64,000 bases of DNA from Streptomyces sp. AP-93 (GTDB lineage Bacteria > Actinomycetota > Actinomycetes > Streptomycetales > Streptomycetaceae): contig NZ_JALGBX010000007.1 in NCBI RefSeq assembly GCF_022808175.1, forward strand, positions 1-64,000, in the 5' to 3' direction. The notes beneath the pieces were generated by a model. It saw only the letters and a program-made list of their open reading frames with translations. It did no database searches and was not told where the DNA came from. The translations under genes were made by a program, and so were the position numbers. Below, piece after piece: positions 8,142 to 16,330 of the stretch; within the stretch, counting starts at the first letter, position 1; each line of letters starts with the position of its first letter.

Positions 8142-9293
8142 GTGAATCTGGAACTCAGCGAGGAGCAGTCCGCCGTCCGCGATCTCGCCCGCGCGTTCAC
8201 CGAGCGCGAGATCGCTCCGTACGCCGCCGAGTGGGACCGCGCCGAGAGCGTGGACCGGGCCGTCGTGAAGAAGCTCGGCTCCGTCGGCTTCCTCGGCCTG
8301 ACCGTCCCCGAGGAGTACGGCGGCTCCGGCGGAGACCACCTCTCCTACGTCCTGGTCACCGAGGAACTCGGCCGCGGGGACTCCGCCGTGCGCGGCATCG
8401 TCTCCGTCTCCCTGGGCCTGGTCGCCAAGACCGTCGCCGCCTGGGGGAGCGAGGAGCAGAAGCGCGCCTGGCTGCCCCGCCTGTGCTCCGGCGAGGCCCT
8501 CGGCTGCTTCGGGCTCACCGAGCCCGGCACCGGCTCCGACGCCGCCGCCCTCACCACCCGCGCCCGGCGCGAGGGTGACGCGTACGTGATCAGCGGCAGC
8601 AAGATGTTCATCACCAACGGCACCTGGGCCGACGTGGTCCTGCTCTTCGCCCGCACGAACGAGGAGCCCGGCCACCGCGGAATCTCCGCGTTCCTCGTGC
8701 CCGCCGACGCCCCGGGCCTGACCCGCCGCGAGATCCACGGCAAGCTGGGCCTGCGCGGCCAGGCCACCGCCGAACTCGCCCTCGACGGCGTGCGCGTGCC
8801 CGCCTCCGCGATGCTCGGCCCCGAGGGGAAGGGCTTCTCCGTCGCCATGTCGGCCCTCGCCAAGGGCCGGATGTCCGTCGCCGCGGGCTGTGTCGGCATC
8901 GCCCAGGCCGCGCTGGACGCGGCCGTCTCCTACGCGGCCGAGCGCGAGCAGTTCGGCAAGCCGATCGCCCACCATCAGCTGGTCCAGGAGCTGATCGCCG
9001 ACATCTCCGTCGACGTGGACGCGGCCCGGCTGCTGACCTGGCGGGTCGCCGATCTGATCGACCGCGGACTTCCCTTCGCCACCGAGTCCTCCACCGCCAA
9101 GCTCTTCGCCTCCGAGGCGGCCGTCCGCGCCGCGAGCAACGCCCTCCAGGTGCACGGCGGTTACGGCTACATCGACGAGTACCCGGCCGGCAAGCTGCTG
9201 CGCGACGCCCGCGTGATGACCCTGTACGAGGGCACCAGCCAGATCCAGAAGCTGCTCATCGGCCGTGCCCGTACAGGGGTTTCGGCATTCTGA
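8142..9293 (+). CDS. Acyl-CoA dehydrogenase
   Basis: 383 residues, the usual length for a soluble FAD acyl-CoA dehydrogenase. The helical N-terminal domain is followed by the FAD/substrate signature CFGLTEPGTGSDAAAL and a C-terminal domain with the catalytic glutamate in MTLYEGTSQIQ. It forms the 2,3-double bond of an acyl-CoA, passing electrons to ETF. GTG start with GGAGGTG seven bases upstream. It is divergent from the TetR gene and shares its operator region, so it is probably in the same regulon as the aldehyde/alcohol dehydrogenases. Chain-length specificity cannot be read. Confidence 0.93.
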   Translation: MNLELSEEQSAVRDLARAFTEREIAPYAAEWDRAESVDRAVVKKLGSVGFLGLTVPEEYGGSGGDHLSYVLVTEELGRGDSAVRGIVSVSLGLVAKTVAAWGSEEQKRAWLPRLCSGEALGCFGLTEPGTGSDAAALTTRARREGDAYVISGSKMFITNGTWADVVLLFARTNEEPGHRGISAFLVPADAPGLTRREIHGKLGLRGQATAELALDGVRVPASAMLGPEGKGFSVAMSALAKGRMSVAAGCVGIAQAALDAAVSYAAEREQFGKPIAHHQLVQELIADISVDVDAARLLTWRVADLIDRGLPFATESSTAKLFASEAAVRAASNALQVHGGYGYIDEYPAGKLLRDARVMTLYEGTSQIQKLLIGRARTGVSAF

Positions 9294-9352
9294 GTACGTA
9301 CGTGAGTACGCGCACGGATGTGCGGGCGCCCGGCCCGCCCGAAGCTGGACCC

Positions 9353-9664
9353 ATGAACGAGACACAGGTCAAGCAGCAGAACACGGGGGCCTATTACGGC
9401 CAGGCCGTCGCCTCCTTCGGTGTCGCCATCGGCGCGGTCTCCCTGGGGATCTACAACATGGAGGCCGACGGCTGGGTCCGCGCCTTCCTCGGCATCGCGG
9501 TCCTCTACCTCACCACCTCGGCCTTCACCCTCGCCAAGGTGATCCGTGACCGCCAGGAGGTCACCCAGATCGTCAGCCGGGTCGACCAGGCCCGGATGGA
9601 GAAGATCATGACGAGCTACGACCCCTTCGCCACCCCGAAGCAGCCCGCCCCCCAGGATCGCTAA
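9353..9664 (+). CDS. YiaA/YiaB-family small inner-membrane protein
   Basis: 103 residues with two transmembrane helices (about 20-37 and 48-67), the YiaAB two-helix domain, plus a hydrophilic tail. The typical family start NTGAYYGQAVASFGVAIGAV is present. ATG at 9353 is preferred to the upstream GTG at 9302 because homologues begin near here and the upstream 17 residues are low-complexity. Function of the family is unknown. It follows the acyl-CoA dehydrogenase by 59 bp and could be cotranscribed. Confidence 0.8.
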   Translation: MNETQVKQQNTGAYYGQAVASFGVAIGAVSLGIYNMEADGWVRAFLGIAVLYLTTSAFTLAKVIRDRQEVTQIVSRVDQARMEKIMTSYDPFATPKQPAPQDR

Positions 9665-9675
9665 GCGCTTGCTCA
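9663..9675. promoter_or_regulatory. Shared motif AAGCGCTTGCTCA before the TetR gene at 9725
   Basis: The 13-bp sequence contains the palindrome AAGCGCTT and is repeated exactly at 10877-10889 upstream of the MaoC gene. It lies 50 bp before the TetR start. This is the arrangement of a TetR regulator controlling itself and a neighbouring gene; the motif is an imperfect, half-extended palindrome. Confidence 0.5.
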
Positions 9676-9724
9676 CCCTCCGGTAGGCTGTTCATTCCTA
9701 CAAGTCGAAGAGGGTGAGCGAGCG

Positions 9725-10390
9725 ATGGACAGCGTGGAGGAGATCGGCGGCTACCGGCCGTGGTCGGAGGTCACTCCCGACGCCGCGCGGCGGCTGCTCG
9801 TCGCCGCCGTGGAGGCCTTCGCGGAGCGCGGGTACCACGCCACCACCACGCGGGACATCGCGGGGCGGGCCGGCATGAGCCCGGCCGCGCTTTACATCCA
9901 CTACAAGACCAAGGAAGAGCTGCTCCACCGGATCAGCCGGATCGGCCACGACAAGGCCCTGGAGATCCTGGACACCGCCGCCTCCGGCCCCGGCAGTGCC
10001 GCCGAGCGGCTCGACGCGGCCGTACGGTCCTTCGTGCGGTGGCACGCGGCGCATCACACCACCGCGCGCGTGGTCCAGTACGAGCTCGATGCTCTCGCTC
10101 CGGAGCACCGCTCCGACATCGTGGCCCTGCGCCGGCGGAGCGACGCGGCCATCCGCCGCATCCTCGCCGACGGCGTCGCGGCCGGGGAGTTCTTCGTCCC
10201 GGACGTCCCCGGTACCACGCTCGCCGTCCTGTCGCTCTGCATCGACGTGGCTCGCTGGTTCAGTGCGGACGGCCGCCGCACGCCCGACGAGGTCGGCGCG
10301 CTCTACGCCGGCCTCGTGCTCCGCATGGTGGGCGCGAGCCCCGACGAGGCCGCCGCCGCGCGAGCGGCGGGCGCCGCGCCTCGGAAGTAG
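9725..10390 (+). CDS. TetR-family transcriptional regulator
   Basis: 221 residues. The helix-turn-helix lies at about residues 24-70, with TTRDIAGRAGMSPAALYIHY. The C-terminal ligand domain resembles TetR_C regulators of fatty-acid and acyl-CoA metabolism (VRSFVRWHAAHHTTARVVQYE). AGAGGG upstream of ATG serves as ribosome site. It converges on the MaoC gene, the two stop codons being almost adjacent, and the same 13-bp motif precedes both genes. It therefore probably senses an acyl-CoA and controls maoC. The ligand is unknown. Confidence 0.9.
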   Translation: MDSVEEIGGYRPWSEVTPDAARRLLVAAVEAFAERGYHATTTRDIAGRAGMSPAALYIHYKTKEELLHRISRIGHDKALEILDTAASGPGSAAERLDAAVRSFVRWHAAHHTTARVVQYELDALAPEHRSDIVALRRRSDAAIRRILADGVAAGEFFVPDVPGTTLAVLSLCIDVARWFSADGRRTPDEVGALYAGLVLRMVGASPDEAAAARAAGAAPRK

Positions 10391-10391
10391 T

Positions 10392-10853
10392 TCAGAAGTA
10401 GTAGCGGGACACCGACTCCGCCACGCACACGGGCTTCTCGCCGCCCTCGCGCTCGACGGTCACGGTGGCGGACACCTGGACGCCGCCGCCTGCCTCCACG
10501 ACCTCGGTGATCAGCGCGGTCGCGCGCAGCCGCGACCCGACCGGCACCGGCGCCGGGAAACGCACCTTGTCGACCCCGTAGTTGATGCCCATCCGCATGC
10601 CCTCGACCCGCATGATCTGCGGCACCAGGCTCGGCAGCAGCGACAGCGTGAGGTATCCGTGCGCGATCGTGGAACCGAAGGGTCCGGACGCCGCCCGCTC
10701 CGGGTCCACGTGGATCCACTGGTGGTCCCCGGTGGCGTCCGCGAAGAGGTCGATCCGCTTCTGGTCCACCTCCAGCCAGTTGCTCGGGCCGAGCGGTGCG
10801 CCGATCCCGGCGGTGAGCTCCTCGGCGGACGTGAAGATCCTCGGCTCGGACAT
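10392..10853 (-). CDS. MaoC-family (R)-specific enoyl-CoA hydratase
   Basis: 153 residues, a single hot-dog hydratase domain. The catalytic Asp/His dyad is in [15 protein letters not shown] and the helix motif [15 protein letters not shown] follows, as in small MaoC/PhaJ-like hydratases. It adds water to trans-2-enoyl-CoA, the step after acyl-CoA dehydrogenation. ATG is preceded by GGGAGAGGTA. The motif at 10877-10889, shared with the TetR gene, lies in its promoter. Dehydratase direction (fatty-acid or polyketide-like synthesis) is possible but less likely in this catabolic setting. Confidence 0.9.
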   Translation of the reverse strand: MSEPRIFTSAEELTAGIGAPLGPSNWLEVDQKRIDLFADATGDHQWIHVDPERAASGPFGSTIAHGYLTLSLLPSLVPQIMRVEGMRMGINYGVDKVRFPAPVPVGSRLRATALITEVVEAGGGVQVSATVTVEREGGEKPVCVAESVSRYYF

Positions 10854-10876
10854 ACCCGTACCTCTCCCTGGCGAAT

Positions 10877-10889
10877 AAGCGCTTGCTCA
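10877..10889. promoter_or_regulatory. Shared motif TGAGCAAGCGCTT before maoC
   Basis: Exact copy (reverse strand) of the 13-bp motif at 9663-9675. It is 24 bp upstream of the MaoC start, where a repressor would block transcription. Confidence 0.5.
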
Positions 10890-10930
10890 GCATGCTGGCG
10901 CCGCCATGGATCTGTCAACGACTGTCAACA

Positions 10931-10970
10931 GCTGCCGGCGACTGCCGGCGACTGCCGGCGACTGCCAACG
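10931..10970 (+). repeat. Ten-bp tandem repeat upstream of soxR
   Basis: Four consecutive units of ACTGCCGGCG (first and last slightly changed), preceded by two related ACTGTCAACG units. It lies between the MaoC promoter and soxR. No function is evident. Confidence 0.7.
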
Positions 10971-11013
10971 AACGCCGACGACGTGCCCGCCTCCGAATCC
11001 CGGCCCCGCCGAT

Positions 11014-11019
11014 TACCCT
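11014..11019 (+). promoter_or_regulatory. -10 hexamer of a leaderless soxR promoter
   Basis: TACCCT is followed by exactly seven bases and then the GTG start at 11027, so transcription would begin at or next to the start codon. No ribosome site is present, which agrees. Confidence 0.5.
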
Positions 11020-11026
11020 CGGTGGT

Positions 11027-11470
11027 GTGCCGCAGATTCCCGAGAAGGTCCATGAGCTCACCGTCGGCCAGCTGTCCGCCCGCAGCGGCGCGGCCGTCTC
11101 CGCACTCCACTTCTACGAGGCCAAGGGCCTGATCAGCAGCCGCCGCACCTCCGGCAACCAGCGCCGCTACACCCGCGACGCGCTGCGCCGCGTGGCGTTC
11201 GTGCGGGCCGCCCAGCGCGTCGGCATCCCGCTCGCCAGCATTCGCGACGCACTGGCCCAACTCCCCGAAGGCCGCACCCCCAACCGCGAGGACTGGGCCC
11301 GGCTTTCCGAGAGCTGGCGTGCCGAGCTCGATCACCGCATAGCCCAACTCGGGCGCCTGCGCGATCATTTGACCGACTGCATCGGCTGCGGATGCCTCTC
11401 CCTGGAGAACTGCGCGCTCTCCAACCCGGACGACGTCTTCGGCGAACGCCTCACCGGTTCCCGGCTGTGA
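11027..11470 (+). CDS. soxR: SoxR, redox-sensing MerR-family activator
   Basis: 147 residues. The MerR winged helix ([26 protein letters not shown]) and dimer helix are followed by the [2Fe-2S] cysteines Cys118-x2-Cys121-x-Cys123-x5-Cys129 in [12 protein letters not shown], the SoxR signature. In streptomycetes SoxR is oxidised by redox-active secondary metabolites and turns on export and reductase genes; no such target is adjacent here. The GTG at 11027 is chosen because family N-termini begin here and a -10 hexamer lies seven bases upstream. The 3' end overlaps the convergent BKACE gene by 20 bp. Confidence 0.95.
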   Translation: MPQIPEKVHELTVGQLSARSGAAVSALHFYEAKGLISSRRTSGNQRRYTRDALRRVAFVRAAQRVGIPLASIRDALAQLPEGRTPNREDWARLSESWRAELDHRIAQLGRLRDHLTDCIGCGCLSLENCALSNPDDVFGERLTGSRL

Positions 11471-12464
11471 CCTCCCGCGCGCGGGCCGCCGCCGCGACCA
11501 GTTCGGCGTTCGACCGCGCGGCCCGCCCGTCCGGCAGGTGCAGCACGTCTCCTACGCCGATCCGCGCCCCGGTGCCATACCGCGCGGCCAGCCGCAGCGC
11601 CGGCCAGGCCGCCGCCTCCCGCCCGAACAGCAGCACCGGCACCGGCGGCAGCCGGCGCAGCAGCTCGGCGACCGGCCCCGGGTCGGCGGAGCCCAGCTCG
11701 GCCACCAGCCGGACCCGCGCGGGGTCCCGTACCGGCCAGGCGAGAAACCGCGCAAGCGGCCCCGCCGCCCCGCCTACCCGAACCGCCCCGCCTACCGGGA
11801 CTGCCCCGCCGACCGGGAGCGCCCCGCCTACCGGGAGCGCCCCGCCGACCGGGACTGCCCCGCCTACCGGGACTGCCCCGCCGACCGGGACTGCCCCGCC
11901 GACCGGGAGCGCCCCGCCGACCGGGAGCGCCCCGCCGACCGGGAGCGCCCCGCCCACCGGGACCGCCCCACCCACCCGGAGCGCCCCGCCGACCGGGACC
12001 GCCCCGCCCACCGGGACCTCCGCGTCCACCGCCGGCCCGCGCTCCAGCAGCGCCTCGGCGAGCTCCCGCGCTCCCGGCTCCGCGAACCGCACCACCGCCC
12101 GGTCGGGCAGCACCGTCCAGCTCCGCACCCGCGCCAGCCGCCCCGCGTGATCCGGCTCGGCCCCCGCGCCCACGGCCACGGAGACCGCCACCCCGCCGCC
12201 GGGCCCGGGACCGCCCCTGCCCCCGCCCCCGAGGCCCGCGTCGCGCAGGGCCTCCAGCAGCGGCCCGACCACCCGGGGCGAGAGGCTCTCGCGCCCGCAC
12301 GGGGTGCGCGGATGGACCAGCACCTCCCGGGCCCCGGCGGCCACCGCCGCCAGTGCGGCGTCCACCAGGTCCTCGGGGCTCATCGGGACGGCCACGCCGT
12401 CGGCGGCGCCCCGGGAACCGTTCAGCGACACCACCAGAGTCGGCTCCACGCCGCCCCCGCTCAC
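11451..12464 (-). CDS. BKACE/DUF849-like protein (3-keto-5-aminohexanoate cleavage family) with internal repeat
   Basis: 337 residues. The start LVVSLNGSR, then [36 protein letters not shown] and the C-terminal [23 protein letters not shown] are the TIM-barrel pattern of beta-keto acid cleavage enzymes, which cleave a beta-keto acid with acetyl-CoA using zinc. Two departures stand out. The usual His-x-His metal pair reads HPR here, and 14 tandem VPVGGA-type hexapeptides (84 residues) are inserted mid-protein. Without them the core is about 253 residues, short for the family. It may be catalytically altered. The GTG start overlaps the upstream stop (GTGA), so it is translationally coupled to the zinc-ribbon protein. 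Confidence 0.75.
   Translation of the reverse strand: MSGGGVEPTLVVSLNGSRGAADGVAVPMSPEDLVDAALAAVAAGAREVLVHPRTPCGRESLSPRVVGPLLEALRDAGLGGGGRGGPGPGGGVAVSVAVGAGAEPDHAGRLARVRSWTVLPDRAVVRFAEPGARELAEALLERGPAVDAEVPVGGAVPVGGALRVGGAVPVGGALPVGGALPVGGALPVGGAVPVGGAVPVGGAVPVGGALPVGGALPVGGAVPVGGAVRVGGAAGPLARFLAWPVRDPARVRLVAELGSADPGPVAELLRRLPPVPVLLFGREAAAWPALRLAARYGTGARIGVGDVLHLPDGRAARSNAELVAAAARAREVTAGNR
11766..12017 (-). repeat. In-frame minisatellite, 14 x 18 bp, inside the BKACE-like gene
   Basis: Fourteen contiguous 18-bp units encode (V/L)(P/R)VGGA. Variation between units is almost confined to the first codon (Val/Leu) and two Pro-to-Arg changes. Frame is kept throughout, pointing to slippage or unequal exchange under selection for an open frame. 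Confidence 0.93.
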
Positions 12465-13153
12465 GCCGCCCCCGCCAGATCGGCCCCCTGCAGCGCCGTG
12501 TCCGCGAGCGCCGGTCTCGGCACCACGATTCCGCAGCCCGCGCACACCGGCCCGTCCCACGCCCACCCGGCGCCGCCCGAGGCCCCGGCGGGCCCGCCAC
12601 CGGTCGCACCAGTCCCACCAGCCCCACCGGCCCCGTCCGCCCGGCGGCCCGGCCCCACGGCCGAAGCCCGGGCCGCCGCCGCGGCCGCCGGCGCCGGCCA
12701 GTGCAGCTCCCGGGCCCCGCACACCGGACACCCCGTCCCCGGCTCCGACTCCAGCGCCTCCACCAGCCGTCTGAGCACCTCGCCCAGCGCCCCCTGCGGC
12801 CGCACGCCCGGATCGGCGCACCGCACCACCGCGTCCCCGCTGCCGCTCCACGCCCACTCGGGCCGGCGCAGCCCGTCGTGCTTCTCGCGCCGCCGGCGCT
12901 CCGCGAACTGCCGTTCGTACTCCAGCCAGACCGCCCGCGCCTCCTCCAGCTCCTCCAGCGCGGCCACCAGCCGCGACGGGTCCGCCGCCCGGTCCTCGGG
13001 GCCGATGCCGTGCCGGTCGCACAGGTGCCACCAGGTCGCGCGGTGCCCGTACGGGGCGAACCGCTCCAGGCAGCGGCGCAGAGAATGGCGCCGCAGGGCC
13101 CTGTCGTTGCGTGCGTCGCGCACCTGATGGGCCAGACTCCGGAATCCCGCCAT
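12461..13153 (-). CDS. Uncharacterised zinc-ribbon-like protein
   Basis: 230 residues, unrecognised. The N-terminal half is charged and helical (about residues 1-110, with ALEELEEARAVWLEYERQFAERRRREKHDG). The C-terminal half has two cysteine pairs, CPVCGARELHW and CAGCGIVV, separated by a Gly/Ala-rich stretch of about 50 residues, suggesting a split zinc ribbon. ATG at 13153 follows GGAGGTGAAGG, a strong ribosome site. The stop overlaps the next GTG, so it is coupled to the BKACE-like gene. A role in nucleic-acid or protein binding is only a guess. Confidence 0.7.
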   Translation of the reverse strand: MAGFRSLAHQVRDARNDRALRRHSLRRCLERFAPYGHRATWWHLCDRHGIGPEDRAADPSRLVAALEELEEARAVWLEYERQFAERRRREKHDGLRRPEWAWSGSGDAVVRCADPGVRPQGALGEVLRRLVEALESEPGTGCPVCGARELHWPAPAAAAAARASAVGPGRRADGAGGAGGTGATGGGPAGASGGAGWAWDGPVCAGCGIVVPRPALADTALQGADLAGAA

Positions 13154-13305
13154 CACACCTTCACCTCCGCCGAGCGCCCAGCACCGGGCGCCGTGCCCGC
13201 CGCGCTGTGTTCCCCACAGGACCGGCGCCGTGTGCCCAACATGCCCGGCCCGGTGCGGGCGCATGCGGGGGCGGTCGAGGCGTGCGGGTGGCACATGGCC
13301 GGAAC

Positions 13306-14733
13306 TCAGCGCCCCATGCGCCCCGCGACCACCACCAGCCGGGCCAGCTCCTCGTGGCAGATGTCGCTGTGCGCCCCCGAGGGGGCCCCGCCGCGCCGGA
13401 CCACGGAGCCCGCGTCCACGCTCACGCAGCCCGCGGCGGGCAGGCCGCCCCGCAGCGCCGCGTCCAGCGTCAGCCGCGGGGTTCCCGGTACCCCCTGTAC
13501 CCCGTCGTGCCCGATCGCGCCCCACCGCTCGTCGAAACCCAGCAGACCGGCCGAATCGCCGGCCATTCGGGAGGCCAGCGGATAGAACACCTTGAGGGAG
13601 GAGTCGTAGGGGGAGTGGCAGGCCGTCAGCGGCCCGTCGATCCTGCCCTGCAGTCCGCGCAGGGCGCCCCCGCGTCCCCGGTCGTGCGGCAGGCTGTCGG
13701 CGAACGCGTAGTGGGAGAAGGCCCCTTGGAGGATGGTCAGGGACTTCACGTTCCGCGCCCCGGACGGCAGCCCGCGCAGTGCGAAGGAGACCACCCGGCC
13801 GCCGAAGCTGTGCCCGATGAGGTGCACCCGCAGGGCCGGGCGGCGGCCGGCCAGCTCCGCCAGCAGCGGCCCGAGGCCGTGCTCGCCGACCACCCCGGCC
13901 CTCGCCTTCATCTGGTAGTACGTGGCCTGGCGCAGTACCTCCTTGGCGCCGTTCCACAGCGTCCGCATCCCGCCGCCGGCCGAGAAGCCGTGACCGGGGG
14001 AGTCCCCGGCGCCCGGCCGCTCCCCGGGGAACGTGGCGCCCGCCTCGGCCAGGGCCTCGGTGAACTCCCGGCACACCCGCAGGACGTCCCCGCTGAGGAA
14101 GTCCGGCACCTCGCGCGGGGCGAAGGCGGCCGCCAGATCGTCCCCGGTGCCCACCCCGTCCACCCCGGCCAGCTCCCGTACGAGCGCGCCGAACTCGGTG
14201 AAGTCCCCCTCCCGCGTGGGCCGTTCCTCGAGCAGCTCGGCGATCCGGTCCAGCTCCGCCGCCCGGCCCGGCCAGAAGGCGCCGAGGGCCTGCCGGGTGG
14301 CCGGATCCAGGGCCGTTCCGTGGCCCGGCTCCCCCGCACCCCCGACGCCCCCCGCGCCCGCGCCCGCACCCGCGCCCACGGTCCCTGCTCCGCCCAGCGC
14401 GACGCCACGCGCGTCGAAGTCGGGTATCGGCTCGTCCGAGAACCGGATCGAGGGCCACACCACCCCCACGTACCCCAGCCGCACCCCGGTCCCCACCAGA
14501 TCCGCGAAGGGGGCGTAGAACCGGTCGAAGAGCCGGATCGCGGTGGACCGGTCGGAATTCCATCCGTGGGCGAAGACCAGCAGGTCCGTGGCCTCGATCC
14601 CGAAGACCGCCTCCCGCGCCCCCGGGCCCGCGTCGCCCTGCGCGTCGAAGGTCAGCTCCACGTACGGCCGGGCCCCGATCCCCACCGCCGTTCCCGTCGC
14701 TGCCGCAGGCACCGCCCCGCCGATGTGCACCAT
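13306..14733 (-). CDS. Alpha/beta-hydrolase-fold protein
   Basis: 475 residues. The nucleophile elbow GHSFGG is in VHLIGHSFGGRVVSFALRG and an early LLVFAHGWNSD supplies the oxyanion-hole region, so it is a serine hydrolase of the alpha/beta fold. A late His in GAHSDICHEELARLVV is a plausible catalytic base. The middle has a low-complexity Gly/Ala linker (GTVGAGAGAGAGGVGG). No signal peptide, so probably cytoplasmic. The substrate is unknown; lipase, esterase or acyl-transfer roles are open. ATG is preceded by GGAGGGGGGCG. It lies in the same minus-strand series as the NamZ-like gene, 83 bp downstream of it. Confidence 0.85.
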   Translation of the reverse strand: MVHIGGAVPAAATGTAVGIGARPYVELTFDAQGDAGPGAREAVFGIEATDLLVFAHGWNSDRSTAIRLFDRFYAPFADLVGTGVRLGYVGVVWPSIRFSDEPIPDFDARGVALGGAGTVGAGAGAGAGGVGGAGEPGHGTALDPATRQALGAFWPGRAAELDRIAELLEERPTREGDFTEFGALVRELAGVDGVGTGDDLAAAFAPREVPDFLSGDVLRVCREFTEALAEAGATFPGERPGAGDSPGHGFSAGGGMRTLWNGAKEVLRQATYYQMKARAGVVGEHGLGPLLAELAGRRPALRVHLIGHSFGGRVVSFALRGLPSGARNVKSLTILQGAFSHYAFADSLPHDRGRGGALRGLQGRIDGPLTACHSPYDSSLKVFYPLASRMAGDSAGLLGFDERWGAIGHDGVQGVPGTPRLTLDAALRGGLPAAGCVSVDAGSVVRRGGAPSGAHSDICHEELARLVVVAGRMGR

Positions 14734-14816
14734 GACGCCCCCCTCCACGCCGTGTCTCCCTGCCCGCAGCATCCTGCGGAACAGGCCGCCCGGCCAGCCC
14801 CTGTGCACCAGCCGGT

Positions 14817-16199
14817 TCACGGGTACAGCAGGTACTCCTCCCGTACCGCCGCGAACCCCGCCAGGCCCGCCGCCCAGTCGCCCGCGATCTCTTCCACACC
14901 CGCCCCCGCGTCGACCATCCGCCGGACCCGGTCCGAGCCCGTCAGCCGGTCGATCCACTGGTCGGAGCGCCATGCGAAGCCGCTCCACACCCGCCGCGCG
15001 GTGACCAGCAGCCCGATCCCGGCCCGTACGGGATCGAAGGCCTCCCGGTCGTGGACGAGCAGCCGGACCCCGCCGCAGGTCTTGCCGGCGTGCTTGGAGA
15101 AGGACGGCGTGAAATAGGCCTCCCGGAACCACACCCCGGGCAGCTCCAGCGCGTTCGCCGCCTGTGCCCACCGCCGGTCCACCCCCTCCGCGCCGACCAG
15201 CTCGAAGGGGGTGGTGGTGCCGCGCCCCTCCGACAGGTTCGTCCCCTCGAACAGGCAGGTCCCGGCGTACGCCAGGGCCGTGCCGGGCGTCGGCATGTTC
15301 GGGCTCGGCGGCACCCAGGGCAGCCCGGTCTCCTCGAAGAAGGACTCCCGCCGCCACCCGGCCATCCGCACCACCTCCAGCCGCGGCGCGGAGCCGGCTC
15401 CGCGCAGGAACTCGCCCGCGAAGAGCCCGGCCAGCTCGCCCGCCGTCATCCCGTGCGCCAGCGCGATCGGCTCCCGGCCCACGAAGCTCGCGTACGGGCG
15501 CTGCAGGACGGGCCCGGCCGCCCGCCGGGCGCCGACCGGGTTGGGGCGGTCCAGCACCACCACCGCCTTGCCGGCGAGCGCGGCCGCGCGCATGCAGTCG
15601 TAGAGGGTCCAGATGTAGGTGTAGAAGCGGGCGCCGACGTCCTGGATGTCGAAGACGACGGTGTCGACGCCGGCCGCCGTGAAGACGTCGGCGAGCCGCT
15701 GCCCGCTCTTGTCGTACGTGTCGTACACGGGCAGCCCGGTCGCCGGATCCCGTCCAGCCCCCTCCGAACCGCCCGCCTGGGCCGTGCCCCGGAAGCCGTG
15801 CTCGGGGCCGAACACCGCGACCAGGTCCACGCGTCGGTCCGCGTGCAGTACGTCGACCAGGTGGCGGGCGTCAGCGGTGATCCCCGTCGGGTTGGTGACC
15901 ACCCCGACCCGCTGCCCGGCCAGTACGGCGTACCCGTCCGCGGCGAGCCGCTCGAACCCGGTCCGCACCCGCCCGGCGGACACGCCCACCGCCTGCGTCC
16001 CCGGGGCTCCCGTCCCCGGGGCTCCCGCCCTCGCGGTTCCCGCCCCCGGGGCTCCCGCCCCCGGGGCTCCCGCCCCGGAGGCACCCACCTCCGCGGCCCC
16101 CACCCCAGAGGCTCCCACCCCCGAGGCTCCCACCCCCAGGGCGCCCGCGGCGCCCGCCGCCCCGGCCAGACCCAGCAACCCGCGTCGCGACAGCGTCAT
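14817..16199 (-). CDS. DUF1343 / NamZ-like exo-beta-N-acetylmuramidase, Tat-exported
   Basis: 460 residues. MTLSRRGLLGLAGAAGAAGA is a twin-arginine signal. A repetitive Gly/Ala/Ser/Pro stretch (about residues 20-68) separates it from the enzyme domain. That domain begins RVRTGFERLAADGYAVLAGQRVGVVTNPTG and carries FGPEHGFRG, DIQDVGARFYTYIWTLYDCM and VVLDRPNPVG, the DUF1343 (GH171) signature. The characterised member removes MurNAc from the non-reducing end of peptidoglycan fragments, so a wall-recycling role outside the membrane is likely. ATG at 16199 is preferred over 16238 because it places the Tat motif at the N-terminus; no strong ribosome site is seen. It is divergent from the SDR gene. 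Confidence 0.88.
   Translation of the reverse strand: MTLSRRGLLGLAGAAGAAGALGVGASGVGASGVGAAEVGASGAGAPGAGAPGAGTARAGAPGTGAPGTQAVGVSAGRVRTGFERLAADGYAVLAGQRVGVVTNPTGITADARHLVDVLHADRRVDLVAVFGPEHGFRGTAQAGGSEGAGRDPATGLPVYDTYDKSGQRLADVFTAAGVDTVVFDIQDVGARFYTYIWTLYDCMRAAALAGKAVVVLDRPNPVGARRAAGPVLQRPYASFVGREPIALAHGMTAGELAGLFAGEFLRGAGSAPRLEVVRMAGWRRESFFEETGLPWVPPSPNMPTPGTALAYAGTCLFEGTNLSEGRGTTTPFELVGAEGVDRRWAQAANALELPGVWFREAYFTPSFSKHAGKTCGGVRLLVHDREAFDPVRAGIGLLVTARRVWSGFAWRSDQWIDRLTGSDRVRRMVDAGAGVEEIAGDWAAGLAGFAAVREEYLLYP
16001..16140 (-). repeat. In-frame 15-bp repeat after the Tat signal of the NamZ-like gene
   Basis: Degenerate 15-bp units (GGGGCTCCCGCCCCC and relatives on the plus strand) encode GAPGA, GASGV and VGASG pentapeptides, making a linker between signal peptide and enzyme domain. 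Confidence 0.8.
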
Positions 16200-16233
16200 C
16201 GCGCCAAAGTAGGGCTCCGCACCCTTCCACCCG

Positions 16234-16255
16234 GACATACCGACTGGTTAGTCTG
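16234..16255. promoter_or_regulatory. Putative TetR operator before the SDR / acyl-CoA ligase operon
   Basis: GACATACCGACTGGT followed by TAGTCTG, an imperfect palindrome. The first 15 bases recur exactly (reverse strand) at 24234-24248 before the phosphotransferase / acyl-CoA dehydrogenase operon. The TetR gene at 18860, third in this operon, is the natural candidate regulator. Confidence 0.6.
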
Positions 16256-16330
16256 CCCGTGATCCGGCAGGCGGCGCAGCCCCACGGGGCGCCGAGGCAC
16301 CCAAGGCACCACCACACGAAGGGCGGACCC

